Shown here: positions 53,637 through 62,466 of the stretch, piece by piece | Numbering within the stretch: position 1 is the stretch's first letter | How the letters are laid out: every line of letters starts with the position of its first letter | Notes under the pieces: generated by a model | Told to the model about the DNA's origin: nothing | What the model saw: only the letters and a program-made list of their open reading frames with translations | Databases searched by the model: none | Origin: Roseococcus suduntuyensis | GTDB taxonomy: Bacteria; Pseudomonadota; Alphaproteobacteria; Acetobacterales; Acetobacteraceae | Assembly: GCF_014196305.1 (NCBI RefSeq) | Contig: NZ_JACIDJ010000005.1 | Coordinates: 1-64,000, forward strand | DNA: 64,000 nt | Direction: 5' to 3' | Translations under genes and position numbers: made by a program

Positions 53637-55144
53637 TGGAAGTTTTCGGCGATCTCCTCTTCGGGTTCCAGACGGCGTTTTCGCTGCAGAACCTGATGTA
53701 CTGCTTCATCGGCGTGTTCCTGGGCACCTTCGTGGGCGTGCTGCCGGGCATCGGCGCGCTGGCCACGATCTCGATGCTGCTGCCGTTGACCTTCTACGTG
53801 CCGCCGACCACCGCGCTCATCATGCTGGCCGGCATCTACTACGGCACGCAGTATGGCGGCTCGACGGCCTCGATCCTGATGAACCTGCCGGGCACCCCCT
53901 CCTCGGCGGTCACCTGCCTCGACGGCTACCCGATGTCGAACAACGGGCGCGCGGGTGTGGCACTCTTCGTCACCACGCTCGCCTCCTTCATCGGCGGCAG
54001 CATCGGCATCATCATCCTGACGCTGTTCTCGCCCGCGCTGGCCGAGGTGGCGCTGGCCTTCGGGCCGGCGGAATACTTCGCCATGATGCTGCTGGGCCTG
54101 GTCGCGGCCTCCACCCTCTCCCAGGGCTCGCCCGTGAAGGGCATCGCCATGGTGCTGGTGGGTCTGTGCCTGGGCATGGTCGGCACCGACGTGCAGACGG
54201 GCCAGCAGCGCTACACCTTCGGCATCCCGGAACTGTCGGACGGCTTCAACCTGGTCGCCATCGCGATGGGTCTGTTCGGCGTGGGCGAGGTGATCGCCAG
54301 CGTGAACAAGATCCGCGACCAGAAGGCCGACCAGCGCCAGAAGATCACCTTCCGCTCCATGGTCCCCACCAAGGATGACTGGAGCCGCTTCTGGTGGCCC
54401 ATGCTCCGCGGCACGGGCGTCGGCTCCTTCTTCGGCGCGCTGCCGGGCACGGGCACGACCATCTCGGCCTTCATGGCCTATGCGGTCGAGAAGAAGATCT
54501 CCAAGACGCCCGAGCGCTTCGGCAAGGGCGCGGTGGAGGGCGTGGTCTCGCCCGAGGCCGCGAACAACGCCGCCTCGCAGACGGCCTTCATCCCCACGCT
54601 CACCCTGGGCATCCCGGGTGACGCGGTGATGGCGCTGATGCTGGGTGCCATGATCATCGCGGGCGTCCAGCCTGGGCCCCGCCTGATCACGGAGCATCCG
54701 GAAATCTTCTGGGGCCTCGTTGCCAGCTTCTGGATCGGCAACGTGCTGCTGGTCATCCTCAACCTGCCGCTCATCGGCATGTGGGTGAAGCTGCTGCAGA
54801 TCCCCTACCGCTTCCTGTTCCCCTCGATCCTGATGTTCATCGCGATCGGCGTGTTCAGCGTGAACAACAACACCTTCGACATCTTCATGGTGCTGATCTT
54901 CGGGGTGTTCGGCTACTTCCTGATGCTGCTGCGCTTCGAACCCGCGCCGCTGCTGCTGGGCTACATCCTGGGCCCACTGATGGAGGAGCACCTGCGCCGG
55001 GCCATGCTGCTCTCGCGCGGGGACGCCACGGTGTTCGTGACGCGCCCGATCAGCGCGGCCTTCATCTTCGTGACGACGGCCCTGCTGCTCTGGGCGATCT
55101 ATGCGGCGATCAAGGGCAAGATCAACCCGAAGATCGACGACTGA
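53636..55144 (+). CDS. tctA: Tripartite tricarboxylate transporter large subunit TctA
   Basis: A 502-residue membrane protein with about twelve helices. The two family repeats are visible: VLPGIGALATISMLLPLTF with GTQYGGSTASILMNLPGTPS, and ALPGTGTTISAFMAYAVEKK with SPEAANNAASQTAFIPTLTL. It is the transport channel for tricarboxylates or related acids driven by ion gradients. Overlaps tctB, and is followed by a strong terminator. Confidence 0.97.
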   Translation: MEVFGDLLFGFQTAFSLQNLMYCFIGVFLGTFVGVLPGIGALATISMLLPLTFYVPPTTALIMLAGIYYGTQYGGSTASILMNLPGTPSSAVTCLDGYPMSNNGRAGVALFVTTLASFIGGSIGIIILTLFSPALAEVALAFGPAEYFAMMLLGLVAASTLSQGSPVKGIAMVLVGLCLGMVGTDVQTGQQRYTFGIPELSDGFNLVAIAMGLFGVGEVIASVNKIRDQKADQRQKITFRSMVPTKDDWSRFWWPMLRGTGVGSFFGALPGTGTTISAFMAYAVEKKISKTPERFGKGAVEGVVSPEAANNAASQTAFIPTLTLGIPGDAVMALMLGAMIIAGVQPGPRLITEHPEIFWGLVASFWIGNVLLVILNLPLIGMWVKLLQIPYRFLFPSILMFIAIGVFSVNNNTFDIFMVLIFGVFGYFLMLLRFEPAPLLLGYILGPLMEEHLRRAMLLSRGDATVFVTRPISAAFIFVTTALLLWAIYAAIKGKINPKIDD

Positions 55145-55171
55145 CCCACCCCCCTTCGCGGGGAAGACCAG

Positions 55172-55201
55172 GCCGGCCACCCTCGGGTGGCCGGCTTTTT
55201 T
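55172..55201 (+). terminator. Rho-independent terminator after tctA
   Basis: GCCGGCCACCC (55172-55182) faces GGGTGGCCGGC (55185-55195), and six T residues follow. With a realistic four-base loop (CTCG) the stem is ten base pairs. Confidence 0.93.
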
Positions 55202-55294
55202 CATGCCCGCCCGGTTGCCGGCCCACCGCCGCGCTGTAGCCTCGACCACCGGGAGGGACATGATGGCCAGCGCTGCCAGCGGACGACGAGACGC

Positions 55295-56518
55295 ATGAGC
55301 GCGGCCGATACCCAAGGTCGCGGCGCCATCCGGCGCCTCTTCGCCACGCCGGATTTCCGGCGCATCTGGCTGCTGGGCGGCATCGCCAACACCATGCGCT
55401 GGCTGGAGCTGCTGGCCGCCACGCTCTGGACCTACGAGGCCACGGGCTCCGCCTTCATGGTGGCCGCCGTCGCCATGATGCGCGCTTTGCCCATGCTGCT
55501 GCTGGGCGCCGTGGCCGGCGCGCTGGCCGAGCGGTTGGACCGGCGGCGGCTGCTGATCGCGCTGCAGGCCAGTTCGGCCGTGGGCGCGGGGCTGGTGGCG
55601 CTGCTGGCGGCGCTGGGCTGGATCGCGCCCTGGCACCTGATGGCGCAGGGGTTGCTGGCCGGCCTCGCATGGGCGGGTGAGATGGCCACGCGCCGCCGCA
55701 TGGCCGCCGATGCCGCCCCGCCCGAGGACCTGGTGCAGGCCGTGGCGCTGGACACCATGACGGGCAGCACCACGCGTGCCATCGGCCCGCTGCTGGGGGG
55801 CGCGTTGTTCCAGCTGACCGGCCTTGCCCCTGCCGCCGCCATCGCCTGCGGCTTCCACCTGCTGGCGTTGTTCCTCGCCTGGCGCGTGACGCCGCCGCGC
55901 ATGGTGGTCCGCGCGCCGCAATCGGCGCTGTCGGGCATCGTGGAGGCGGCCCGATTCGCTCTGGCGGAACCCCGGCTTCGCATGGTGCTGGGGGTGACGC
56001 TCATCATGAACGTCTTCGCCTTCTGCTATGCGGGCATCCTGCCGGCCTTCGGGGCGGCGGCCTTCGGCGCGTCAGGCGCGGCCATCGGGTTGCTGGCCGC
56101 GGCCGAGCCCTTCGGCGCGCTGCTGGGCGGGCTCTGGATGGCGCTGCGCCGGCGCGCGCCGCCGGGGCTGTTTCCCTTCGTGGCGGGCAGCCTGCTCTTC
56201 TTCGCCTGCCTGTTGCTGGTGGTGTCCAGCCCCTACTACATCCTGGCCTGGGCGCTGCTGGTGCTGGGCGGGCTGGGCACGGCGCGTTTCGCGGCCATGC
56301 AGACCTCGCTGGTCATGACCCATGCGCCGCCCGAAATCCGCTCGCGCGTGCTGGGGCTGGTCACGACCTGCATCGGCGCGGGCCCCGCGGGCGTGCTGCT
56401 GGTGGGCGCGCTGGCGGAACGGCTGGGCCCCCACGCCGCGCTCTACAGCATGGCCACGCTGGGTCTCGTGCTGTTGCTGGCGCTGCTGCTTCGCGAATGG
56501 TGGGTCAGCCGGGGGTGA
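55295..56518 (+). CDS. MFS transporter (EntS-like drug/siderophore exporter type)
   Basis: A 407-residue, 12-helix major facilitator. FRRIWLLGGIANTMRWLELL at the first helix, the loop AERLDRRRLLIAL, and AVALDTMTGSTTRAIGPLLGG match the EntS/MFS_3 exporter group. Substrate unknown. The start at ATG 55295 is chosen because the frame upstream has no transporter-like sequence. It overlaps the convergent ridA-like gene by fourteen bases. Confidence 0.87.
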   Translation: MSAADTQGRGAIRRLFATPDFRRIWLLGGIANTMRWLELLAATLWTYEATGSAFMVAAVAMMRALPMLLLGAVAGALAERLDRRRLLIALQASSAVGAGLVALLAALGWIAPWHLMAQGLLAGLAWAGEMATRRRMAADAAPPEDLVQAVALDTMTGSTTRAIGPLLGGALFQLTGLAPAAAIACGFHLLALFLAWRVTPPRMVVRAPQSALSGIVEAARFALAEPRLRMVLGVTLIMNVFAFCYAGILPAFGAAAFGASGAAIGLLAAAEPFGALLGGLWMALRRRAPPGLFPFVAGSLLFFACLLLVVSSPYYILAWALLVLGGLGTARFAAMQTSLVMTHAPPEIRSRVLGLVTTCIGAGPAGVLLVGALAERLGPHAALYSMATLGLVLLLALLLREWWVSRG

Positions 56519-56897
56519 AGGCCTCGGCTTCCACTTCCACCAGGAAGCGCGGGTCGGCGAGGCCGGCCACGATCAGCAGGGTGGAGGTGGGCGCATGGCC
56601 TTCCAGCGCGGCGTCGCGCAGTTCGCGCCAGGGCTGGATCAGCGCGGGGTCGGTCAGGAACACCGTCACCTTCACGATGTCGCGCGGCCCCATGCCATGC
56701 GCGGCCAGGATGGTGGTGAGGTTGGCGAGGCTCTGCCGGATTTGCGCGGGGCCATCGGCCGGCACGCTGCCGTCCGGCGCCACGCCCACCTGGCCCGAGA
56801 TGACGAGGCGCTGTCCCGGCCCCTGCACCAGGCAGGCCAGGGAATAGCGCGAGGCCGGGGCGCGCACGCCGTCGGAGTTGGAGAAGGTCAGGCTCAT
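56505..56897 (-). CDS. RidA/YjgF family protein
   Basis: A 130-residue small trimer-forming protein. RidA members hydrolyse reactive enamine/imine intermediates of amino acid metabolism. Features: LVISGQVGVAPDG, the arginine-helix segment NLTTILAAHGMGPRDIVKVT and VFLTDP; the usual RidA terminal E is within VEVEAEAF. Its ATG overlaps the lipoprotein stop (ATGA), making it third in a coupled unit with hslO. Confidence 0.9.
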   Translation of the reverse strand: MSLTFSNSDGVRAPASRYSLACLVQGPGQRLVISGQVGVAPDGSVPADGPAQIRQSLANLTTILAAHGMGPRDIVKVTVFLTDPALIQPWRELRDAALEGHAPTSTLLIVAGLADPRFLVEVEAEAFTPG

Positions 56898-57511
56898 GTC
56901 CGGGGAAGCTCCTCGCGTGCGACGGGCGGCGGCGGGGCGGCGCGCTCGCCCTCCACCAGATAGGCGCGCAGGGCGCGGCGCAGCTGGAACTCGAACTCGG
57001 TGTTCAGGTCGAACATGGCCTGGCGGAGCATGGTCTCCGCCACGGCCATGCGGCCCATGGGGTCGCTGTCAAGCGTCTGCATGCGGGTGGCGCTGGCCTC
57101 CGCGAAGCCCAGGCGCAGCCCCGTGGGGTTGCGGATTTCCAGGCGGCAGGTGAGGCGCAGGTCCAGCCGGTCCTGCGGCTGGGCGAAGAGGCCCTGCCCG
57201 GGCGGACCCGGCTCGCGCAGGATCTGCGCGCGGGTCACGACGAAGCGCGCGCTGTTCTGGGTGCCGAAGGCGAAGAGGCGGTCCTGGCCCATGGTCCGCA
57301 CCGCTTCGGCCGCGCTGGGGCGCAGTTCGCGGCCCAGGTCGTTGGGGCCGGCGAAGGCCAGTTCCTCCTCGATGGCGATGGTGGCGACATCCAGGCGCAG
57401 CGGCGTCAGGTGCCGGTAGCCGATGGGCGGGCCTTCCACCCGCGGGATGGCGGGGGCCGCGCAGGCGGCAAGGCCCGCGGGCAGGGCGAGCAGGGCGCGG
57501 CGGGCGATCAT
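56894..57511 (-). CDS. Lipoprotein of the hslO-ridA unit
   Basis: A 205-residue predicted lipoprotein. The signal MIARRALLALPAGLAACAAP has its lipobox cysteine at residue 17. The mature part resembles ABC-type transport auxiliary lipoproteins only loosely; conserved-looking segments are VATIAIEEELAF and LRLTCRLEIRNPTG. Cellular role unknown. Four-base overlaps with hslO (upstream) and ridA (downstream) show tight coupling. Confidence 0.75.
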   Translation of the reverse strand: MIARRALLALPAGLAACAAPAIPRVEGPPIGYRHLTPLRLDVATIAIEEELAFAGPNDLGRELRPSAAEAVRTMGQDRLFAFGTQNSARFVVTRAQILREPGPPGQGLFAQPQDRLDLRLTCRLEIRNPTGLRLGFAEASATRMQTLDSDPMGRMAVAETMLRQAMFDLNTEFEFQLRRALRAYLVEGERAAPPPPVAREELPRT

Positions 57512-58446
57512 GCCTGCGCCCCCCGCAGGCTTTCCCGCGCGAAGCGGAAATCCACGTTGCAGAATTCGCAGGTCATGGTGATGGTCCCGTCCTCCGCCAT
57601 GTGGTCGAGGTCCTCGACCGGAAAGCCCTCCAGCACGCCCGCGAGGCGCGAGCGCGAGCACCGGCAGCCATAGGCCAGCGCCCGGGGCTGGTCGAGCATC
57701 AGCCCCTCCTGGTGGAACAGCCGGTGCAGCAGGCGGTCGGCCGGCAGGGCGTCGTCCAGCATCTCGGCCTCGGTGAGGGTGTGGGCCAGGGCCAGCGCCG
57801 TGTCCCAGGCATCGTCATCGCCCGCGCTGTCGGCGATGCCGCCCTCCACCGCCACGCGCTCCATGATGAAGGCGGCCGCGCGCCACCCCTCCTCGGTGCG
57901 GGCGCAGGCGAGGCGCACGAAGCTGCGCAGCTGTTCGGAGGTGGCGAAGTAGTTGGCCGTCATCTCCGACAGGGTGGCGCCCTCGATGGCGACGATGCCC
58001 TGGTAGCGCTCCATGTCCGGACCCTGGTCGCAGGTGAAGGCCAGGTAGCCCTTGCCCAGCAGCGCGCGGGCCGAGGGGTTGCGGCCATAGCGGGCCAGCT
58101 TCTCCGCGTCCACGCGGGCATAGCCGCGCAAGCCGCCCATGTCGGTGCAGTCGGTCACGAGCATGGGGATGGGGCCGTCGCCCTTCGCCTGGATCGAGAA
58201 GGAGCCCTTGTATTTCAGCGCGGAAGCCAGGCCCGCGGTCAGCGCCATGGCCTCGCCCATCAGCCGTGCCACGGCCTCCGGGTGGTCGTGGCGGGAGAGC
58301 AGCGCCTCGGCGAGCGGGCCCAGGCGCAGCAGGCGGCCGCGCACGGGCTTCTGCGCCAGGTGGAAGGGCACGACGCCGCGCGGCACCACGAGGTCGGGCA
58401 CGGGGGGGCGGTCATGGTCGAGGAAGTTGGGCTTGGGCTGGGTCAC
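57508..58446 (-). CDS. hslO: Redox-regulated chaperone Hsp33
   Basis: A 312-residue chaperone activated by oxidation. The zinc-binding C-terminal switch is complete: GCRCSRSRL and TCEFCNVDF supply the four cysteines. The N-terminal fold has LTAGLASALKYKGSFSIQ and GDGPIPMLVTDCTDMGGLRG. It starts at GTG 58446. First gene of a coupled unit with the lipoprotein and RidA, consistent with a stress theme. Confidence 0.96.
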   Translation of the reverse strand: MTQPKPNFLDHDRPPVPDLVVPRGVVPFHLAQKPVRGRLLRLGPLAEALLSRHDHPEAVARLMGEAMALTAGLASALKYKGSFSIQAKGDGPIPMLVTDCTDMGGLRGYARVDAEKLARYGRNPSARALLGKGYLAFTCDQGPDMERYQGIVAIEGATLSEMTANYFATSEQLRSFVRLACARTEEGWRAAAFIMERVAVEGGIADSAGDDDAWDTALALAHTLTEAEMLDDALPADRLLHRLFHQEGLMLDQPRALAYGCRCSRSRLAGVLEGFPVEDLDHMAEDGTITMTCEFCNVDFRFARESLRGAQA

Positions 58447-58482
58447 GCCCTTCAGATAGCGTGCCCGGCCGCCCAGCGCACC

Positions 58483-58578
58483 CTACCCGACCACCAGGAG
58501 CATGATCTGCACCACCGCGGCCAGGACCATCGCCGCGATGACATAGGGGGCGAGCTGGTGCGGATCGGGGATCTTCAC
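58483..58578 (-). CDS. Possible 31-residue single-helix membrane peptide
   Basis: A short ORF, GTG-initiated, starting MKIPDPHQLAPYVIAAM and continuing as one uninterrupted hydrophobic helix that ends QIMLLVVG. It begins eleven bases after the marR stop on the same strand. The sharply hydrophobic composition is unlike random GC-rich shadow frames. No clear ribosome site. It could be a small membrane regulator or a chance ORF. Confidence 0.4.
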   Translation of the reverse strand: MKIPDPHQLAPYVIAAMVLAAVVQIMLLVVG

Positions 58579-58588
58579 CGGCGCCGCG

Positions 58589-59053
58589 TCACGCCGCGAC
58601 GGCGCGGCGCCCCCGCCCGGGGCGCGTCATCATGGCGCGCAGCAGCTGCTTGAAGGCGGCCGGGTCCATGTCGGGGAAGCGGGCCAGCACCTGTGCCTCG
58701 TGCTGGCGGGCGGCCACCAGAAGGTCCTGCACCAGGGCCTGGCCGCGTTCCGTGGCCTCGATGCGGACCACGCGGCGGTCCCGCGCATCGGGCAGGCGCT
58801 GGACGAGGCCATCGCGCACCATCCGGTCGAGCAGCTTGGTCATGGTGGGCTGTTGCAGCAGGCAGGCCTCGGCCAGGCCCGTCACCGTCTCGGGGGTGCT
58901 GCCCGAGAGGGTGGCCAGCACCCGCCACACCGGCACCGAGACGCCGGCGCGGCGCAGCGTGGCATGGAACTCTGCCGAAAGAGTGTGCGAGGCACGGGCC
59001 AGCAGGTACAGCAGGTAGTCGTCAACGAATCGCGAGTTGGTGCGCCCGTCCAT
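58589..59053 (-). CDS. MarR-family transcriptional regulator
   Basis: A 154-residue winged-helix regulator. The HTH is SVPVWRVLATLSG, TGLAEACLLQQPTMTKLLDR, and the wing RDRRVVRIEATERGQAL is textbook MarR. Ligands and targets are not evident; the neighbouring efflux genes at 60.1 kb and the small membrane ORF are candidates. ATG 59053 is preferred because AGGA lies upstream; ATG 59083 is possible. Confidence 0.9.
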   Translation of the reverse strand: MDGRTNSRFVDDYLLYLLARASHTLSAEFHATLRRAGVSVPVWRVLATLSGSTPETVTGLAEACLLQQPTMTKLLDRMVRDGLVQRLPDARDRRVVRIEATERGQALVQDLLVAARQHEAQVLARFPDMDPAAFKQLLRAMMTRPGRGRRAVAA

Positions 59054-59155
59054 GGAGTGGTCCTGATTCCGTAAAATGTTCATGCCGCACACTGACAAGT
59101 ATATTCACGGGCACGCAATTAGGGAGAACTACGCATACCTTGTGGGAAGGTTCGT

Positions 59156-60088
59156 TCAGGGCAGACGTTGGGCCGCCCGCCGCTGCTCATAGGCGCGGGC
59201 ATGCAGCGCCGCCGCGGCGTGCCAATGGGCCTCGACCCCGGCGCGGTGCGCGGCCTCCAGCAGGAAGCCCAGGATGTGTTCGCCCTCGCTGCGGTGGCCC
59301 GCCTCGATGTCGCGCAGCAGGGAGGTGGCGTAGGCGCTGGCGGGGTCCGCGAAGAGCTGGCCGTATTCGGCCATGAAGCTCTCCGGCATGGGGTGGCCGT
59401 GATGCGCGGCGATGGCGGCGTTGCGCGCCAGCACTTCGGCCAGGAAGGGCGCGCCGCCCGCGCGCACCACCTCGCCCACATTGGCGCGCATCAGCACGGT
59501 GCCGATGGCGGCACTGCCCAGGTGCACCAGCTTCTCCCACATGCGCTGGCCGATATCGGGCACGGCCTGGGCCACCATGCCGCGGGCAGGGGCGAAGGCG
59601 GCGGCGATGGCCTCCACGCGCGGCGACATCGTGCCGTCCTGCTCGCCAAAGGTCAGCCAGCGCCAGTCGTTCAGGTGCCGCACCACCCCCTCGGGCGAGA
59701 GCGTCGCCTGGATCTTGCACAGGCCGCCCAGCACCCGCTCCGCGCCGAAGGCGTGACCAAGTGTCTCCACATGCGACAAACCATTGAGCACGGGCAGGAT
59801 GGCGGTGCGCCCATCCACCGCCGGGCGGATGGCGGCCATGGCCTCGTCCAGGTCATAGGCCTTGCAGGCCAGCAGGATCACGTCCCAGCCCGGCCCCAGC
59901 GCCTCGGCCGTCACGGTCTTCACCTGTAGCCGGGCCTCGCCGAAGGGGCTTTCGATCCGCAGCCCGTCTTCGGCCAGTTGCGCCGCGCGGCGCGGGCGCA
60001 CCAGGAAGGTGGCGTCGCCGCCGGCCTCGGCCAGCCGGCCCCCGAAGTAACCCCCCAGCGCGCCGGCCCCGAGCACGAGCAACCGCAT
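59156..60088 (-). CDS. Ketopantoate reductase family protein (PanE/ApbA)
   Basis: A 310-residue NADPH-dependent 2-dehydropantoate reductase-like enzyme. The nucleotide loop is MRLLVLGAGALGGYFGGRLA. VILLACKAYDLDEAM holds the conserved lysine, and WEKLVHLGSAAIGTVLMRAN the second catalytic lysine region. It may serve pantothenate synthesis or reduce a related 2-keto acid; paralogues are common in this group. The start at ATG 60088 is fixed by the nucleotide loop. Divergent from the efflux operon. Confidence 0.88.
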   Translation of the reverse strand: MRLLVLGAGALGGYFGGRLAEAGGDATFLVRPRRAAQLAEDGLRIESPFGEARLQVKTVTAEALGPGWDVILLACKAYDLDEAMAAIRPAVDGRTAILPVLNGLSHVETLGHAFGAERVLGGLCKIQATLSPEGVVRHLNDWRWLTFGEQDGTMSPRVEAIAAAFAPARGMVAQAVPDIGQRMWEKLVHLGSAAIGTVLMRANVGEVVRAGGAPFLAEVLARNAAIAAHHGHPMPESFMAEYGQLFADPASAYATSLLRDIEAGHRSEGEHILGFLLEAAHRAGVEAHWHAAAALHARAYEQRRAAQRLP

Positions 60089-60151
60089 GGTCTTTTCCCC
60101 CTGATCCGTCGCAACATCGGCGTTACACCCGCATGCCATGTTACAGGAGCC

Positions 60152-61744
60152 ATGCGCAAAGCCCTCCCCCTGCTGATCCTTGCCGCTGCCCTCATCGGGG
60201 GTGGCTATCTCTATGGAGGCCAGGCGCTGGCCACCCTCGGCTGGGGCACGGGCGAATCCGCCGGGCCACGCGTGCGCGCCGCCCCGGTGGACCGCGGGCC
60301 CATCACCGCCATCGTCTCGGCCACCGGCACGGTGAACCCCGTGGTCTCGGTCATCGTGGGCAGCCAGCTCTCGGGCCAGGTCCGCCAGGTGGAGGGCGAC
60401 TTCAACCAGCGCGTGACGGCGGGGCAGCTTCTCGCGCGGCTCGACACGCAGCAGCTGGAGGCCACGCGCGCGGCGGCGGCGGCGGAACTCAGCTCCGCCC
60501 AGGCGGCGGTGGCCGTCGCGGAAACCTCCGCCCAACGCGCCGATGCCGAGGCATTGCGCGCCGCCGCGCAGCTCGCCTCCGCCCGCGCCAACATCACCCG
60601 CGTGGCGGCCCAGGCGCAGGATGCCGAGTTCGAGGCCCAGCGCACCGAGCAACTGCGCCGCAGCGGCGTGGGCGCGGTGCGTGACGCCACGCGCGCGGGT
60701 TTCACCGTGGACGGCGCGCGCGCCCAGGTGGCCGCCGCCGAGGCCGACGCCGCCCAGGCCGAGGCGCAGCTCGCCGCCGCCGCGGCCGCGGCCCGCACCG
60801 CGCATGCCCAGATCACCGCCGCGCAGGCCACGCTGGCGCAGCGCACCGCGCAACTGCGGCAGGTGGATGTGAGCCTCTCCTTCGCCGTGATCCGCAGCCC
60901 CATTGACGGCATCATCGTCTCGCGCAGCGTGGATCTGGGGCAGACGGTGGCGGCCTCGCTGCAGGCGCCCACGCTCTTCACCATCGCGGCCAACCTCGAT
61001 GAGATGGAGGTCTGGGCGACGGTGGACGAGGCCGATATCGGCCGCATCCAGCCCGGCCAGAACGTGACCTTCACCGTCGCCGCGCACCCGCAGGTGAATC
61101 TGCGCGGCCGGGTGAAGGACATCCGCCTCAGCCCCACCACGGTGAACAACGTGGTCACCTACACGGTGGTGGTGACGGCGGGGAACCCCGAGGGCCGCAT
61201 GCTGCCCGGCATGACCGCCACGCTGCGCATCGTGACCGACGCAAGGCCCGAGGCGCTGCGCGTGCCCAATGCCGCCCTGCGCTGGCGCCCGCCGGGTGCC
61301 GCCGGCGCCACCGCCGCGCCCGCCAACCCCATGGAGGCCGCGCTGCGCGAGATGGAGGACCTGACGCCCGCCCAGCGCCAGGCCATCGAGGCCGCGCAGT
61401 CCGAGTTCCGCGCCGCCATGGACGCGCTGCCCGCCGATGCCGAGGCGCGGCGCCGCGGCGCCCAGGCGGCCCGCCAGCGCCTGCAGGCGGCCATGACGGC
61501 CAGCCTCACGCCCGACCAGCGCGCGCGCCTCGCTTCCGCGCGCGGCCAGCGCGGCGGCGCCGCCGGCACCGTGCATGTGCTGGAGGCGAACGGGACCACG
61601 CGCACCATCTCCCTCCGCACCGGCCTGACCGACGGCCAGATGACGGAGGTGGTGGGCGGCGCGCTGGAGGAAGGCATGCAGGTGGTGGTCGGCACCGAGC
61701 GCGCCGGCGCTGTGCGCGCGCCAACCGGGAGGGGGCTGTTTTGA
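60152..61744 (+). CDS. MacA-like periplasmic adaptor with LTxxQ insert
   Basis: A 530-residue membrane-fusion protein. An N-terminal anchor (about 5-22) is followed by the lipoyl half-motif, a long alanine-rich coiled coil (100-240), FAVIRSPIDGIIVSRSVDLG, and the beta-barrel LPGMTATLRIVT. Between the barrel and the last domain lies a helical insert with LTPAQRQ at residue 404 and LTPDQRA at 452. These are LTxxQ motifs as in Spy/CpxP chaperones. It should link the MacB-like pump to an outer-membrane channel. ATG 60152 has AGGAG upstream. Confidence 0.88.
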   Translation: MRKALPLLILAAALIGGGYLYGGQALATLGWGTGESAGPRVRAAPVDRGPITAIVSATGTVNPVVSVIVGSQLSGQVRQVEGDFNQRVTAGQLLARLDTQQLEATRAAAAAELSSAQAAVAVAETSAQRADAEALRAAAQLASARANITRVAAQAQDAEFEAQRTEQLRRSGVGAVRDATRAGFTVDGARAQVAAAEADAAQAEAQLAAAAAAARTAHAQITAAQATLAQRTAQLRQVDVSLSFAVIRSPIDGIIVSRSVDLGQTVAASLQAPTLFTIAANLDEMEVWATVDEADIGRIQPGQNVTFTVAAHPQVNLRGRVKDIRLSPTTVNNVVTYTVVVTAGNPEGRMLPGMTATLRIVTDARPEALRVPNAALRWRPPGAAGATAAPANPMEAALREMEDLTPAQRQAIEAAQSEFRAAMDALPADAEARRRGAQAARQRLQAAMTASLTPDQRARLASARGQRGGAAGTVHVLEANGTTRTISLRTGLTDGQMTEVVGGALEEGMQVVVGTERAGAVRAPTGRGLF

Positions 61745-62466
61745 ACGCGCCCCTGATCGAGACGCATGACCTTACGCGCCACTACCCTTCGGGCGAGGGC
61801 GTGGTGGCGGCGCTGGACGGCGTGGACGTCACCATCCAGCCCGGCGAGTTCGTGGCGGCGATGGGCCCCTCGGGCTCGGGCAAGTCCACCTTCCTGAACC
61901 TGATCGGCTGCCTGGACACGCCCACGCGCGGAACCTATCGCCTGGCGGGCGAGGATGTGGCGCATCTCTCCACCGAGGCGTTGGCCGCCCTGCGCGGCGA
62001 GCGCATCGGCTTCGTGTTCCAGTCCTTCCATCTGCTGCCGCGCCTCGATGCCCTGGCGAACGTGGCGATGCCCATGCTGTATCGCGGTGTGTCGCGCGCG
62101 GTGCGCGAGGCGCGCGCGGCCGAGGCGCTGGCGCGGGTCGGCCTCGCGGGGCGGATGCGGCACCGGCCCAACCAGCTCTCGGGCGGGCAGCAACAGCGCG
62201 TGGCCATCGCGCGCGCCCTGGTGAACGGCCCGGAATTGCTGCTGGCGGACGAGCCCACGGGCGCGCTGGACAGCCGCACGGGCATCGAGATCATGGCGCT
62301 GTTCCAGGCGCTGAACGCGGCGGGGGTGGCGGTGCTCTGCGTCACGCATGATGCGAGCGTGGCGGCCTATGCGGCGCGCACCCTGCGCTTCAAGGATGGC
62401 AAGATGGTCGAGGACAGGCGCCACACGCCGGTGGATGCGGCCGCGCTGCTGAGGGAATTGGCATGA
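61741..62466 (+). CDS. MacB-like ABC exporter ATPase
   Basis: A 241-residue ATPase of the LolD/MacB group. Walker [11 protein letters not shown]-loop [12 protein letters not shown], signature [12 protein letters not shown], Walker [13 protein letters not shown], and switch histidine VTHDASV are all intact. In this system the ATPase and permease are separate chains. It starts at TTG 61741, overlapping the adaptor stop (TTGA). Confidence 0.93.
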   Translation: MNAPLIETHDLTRHYPSGEGVVAALDGVDVTIQPGEFVAAMGPSGSGKSTFLNLIGCLDTPTRGTYRLAGEDVAHLSTEALAALRGERIGFVFQSFHLLPRLDALANVAMPMLYRGVSRAVREARAAEALARVGLAGRMRHRPNQLSGGQQQRVAIARALVNGPELLLADEPTGALDSRTGIEIMALFQALNAAGVAVLCVTHDASVAAYAARTLRFKDGKMVEDRRHTPVDAAALLRELA

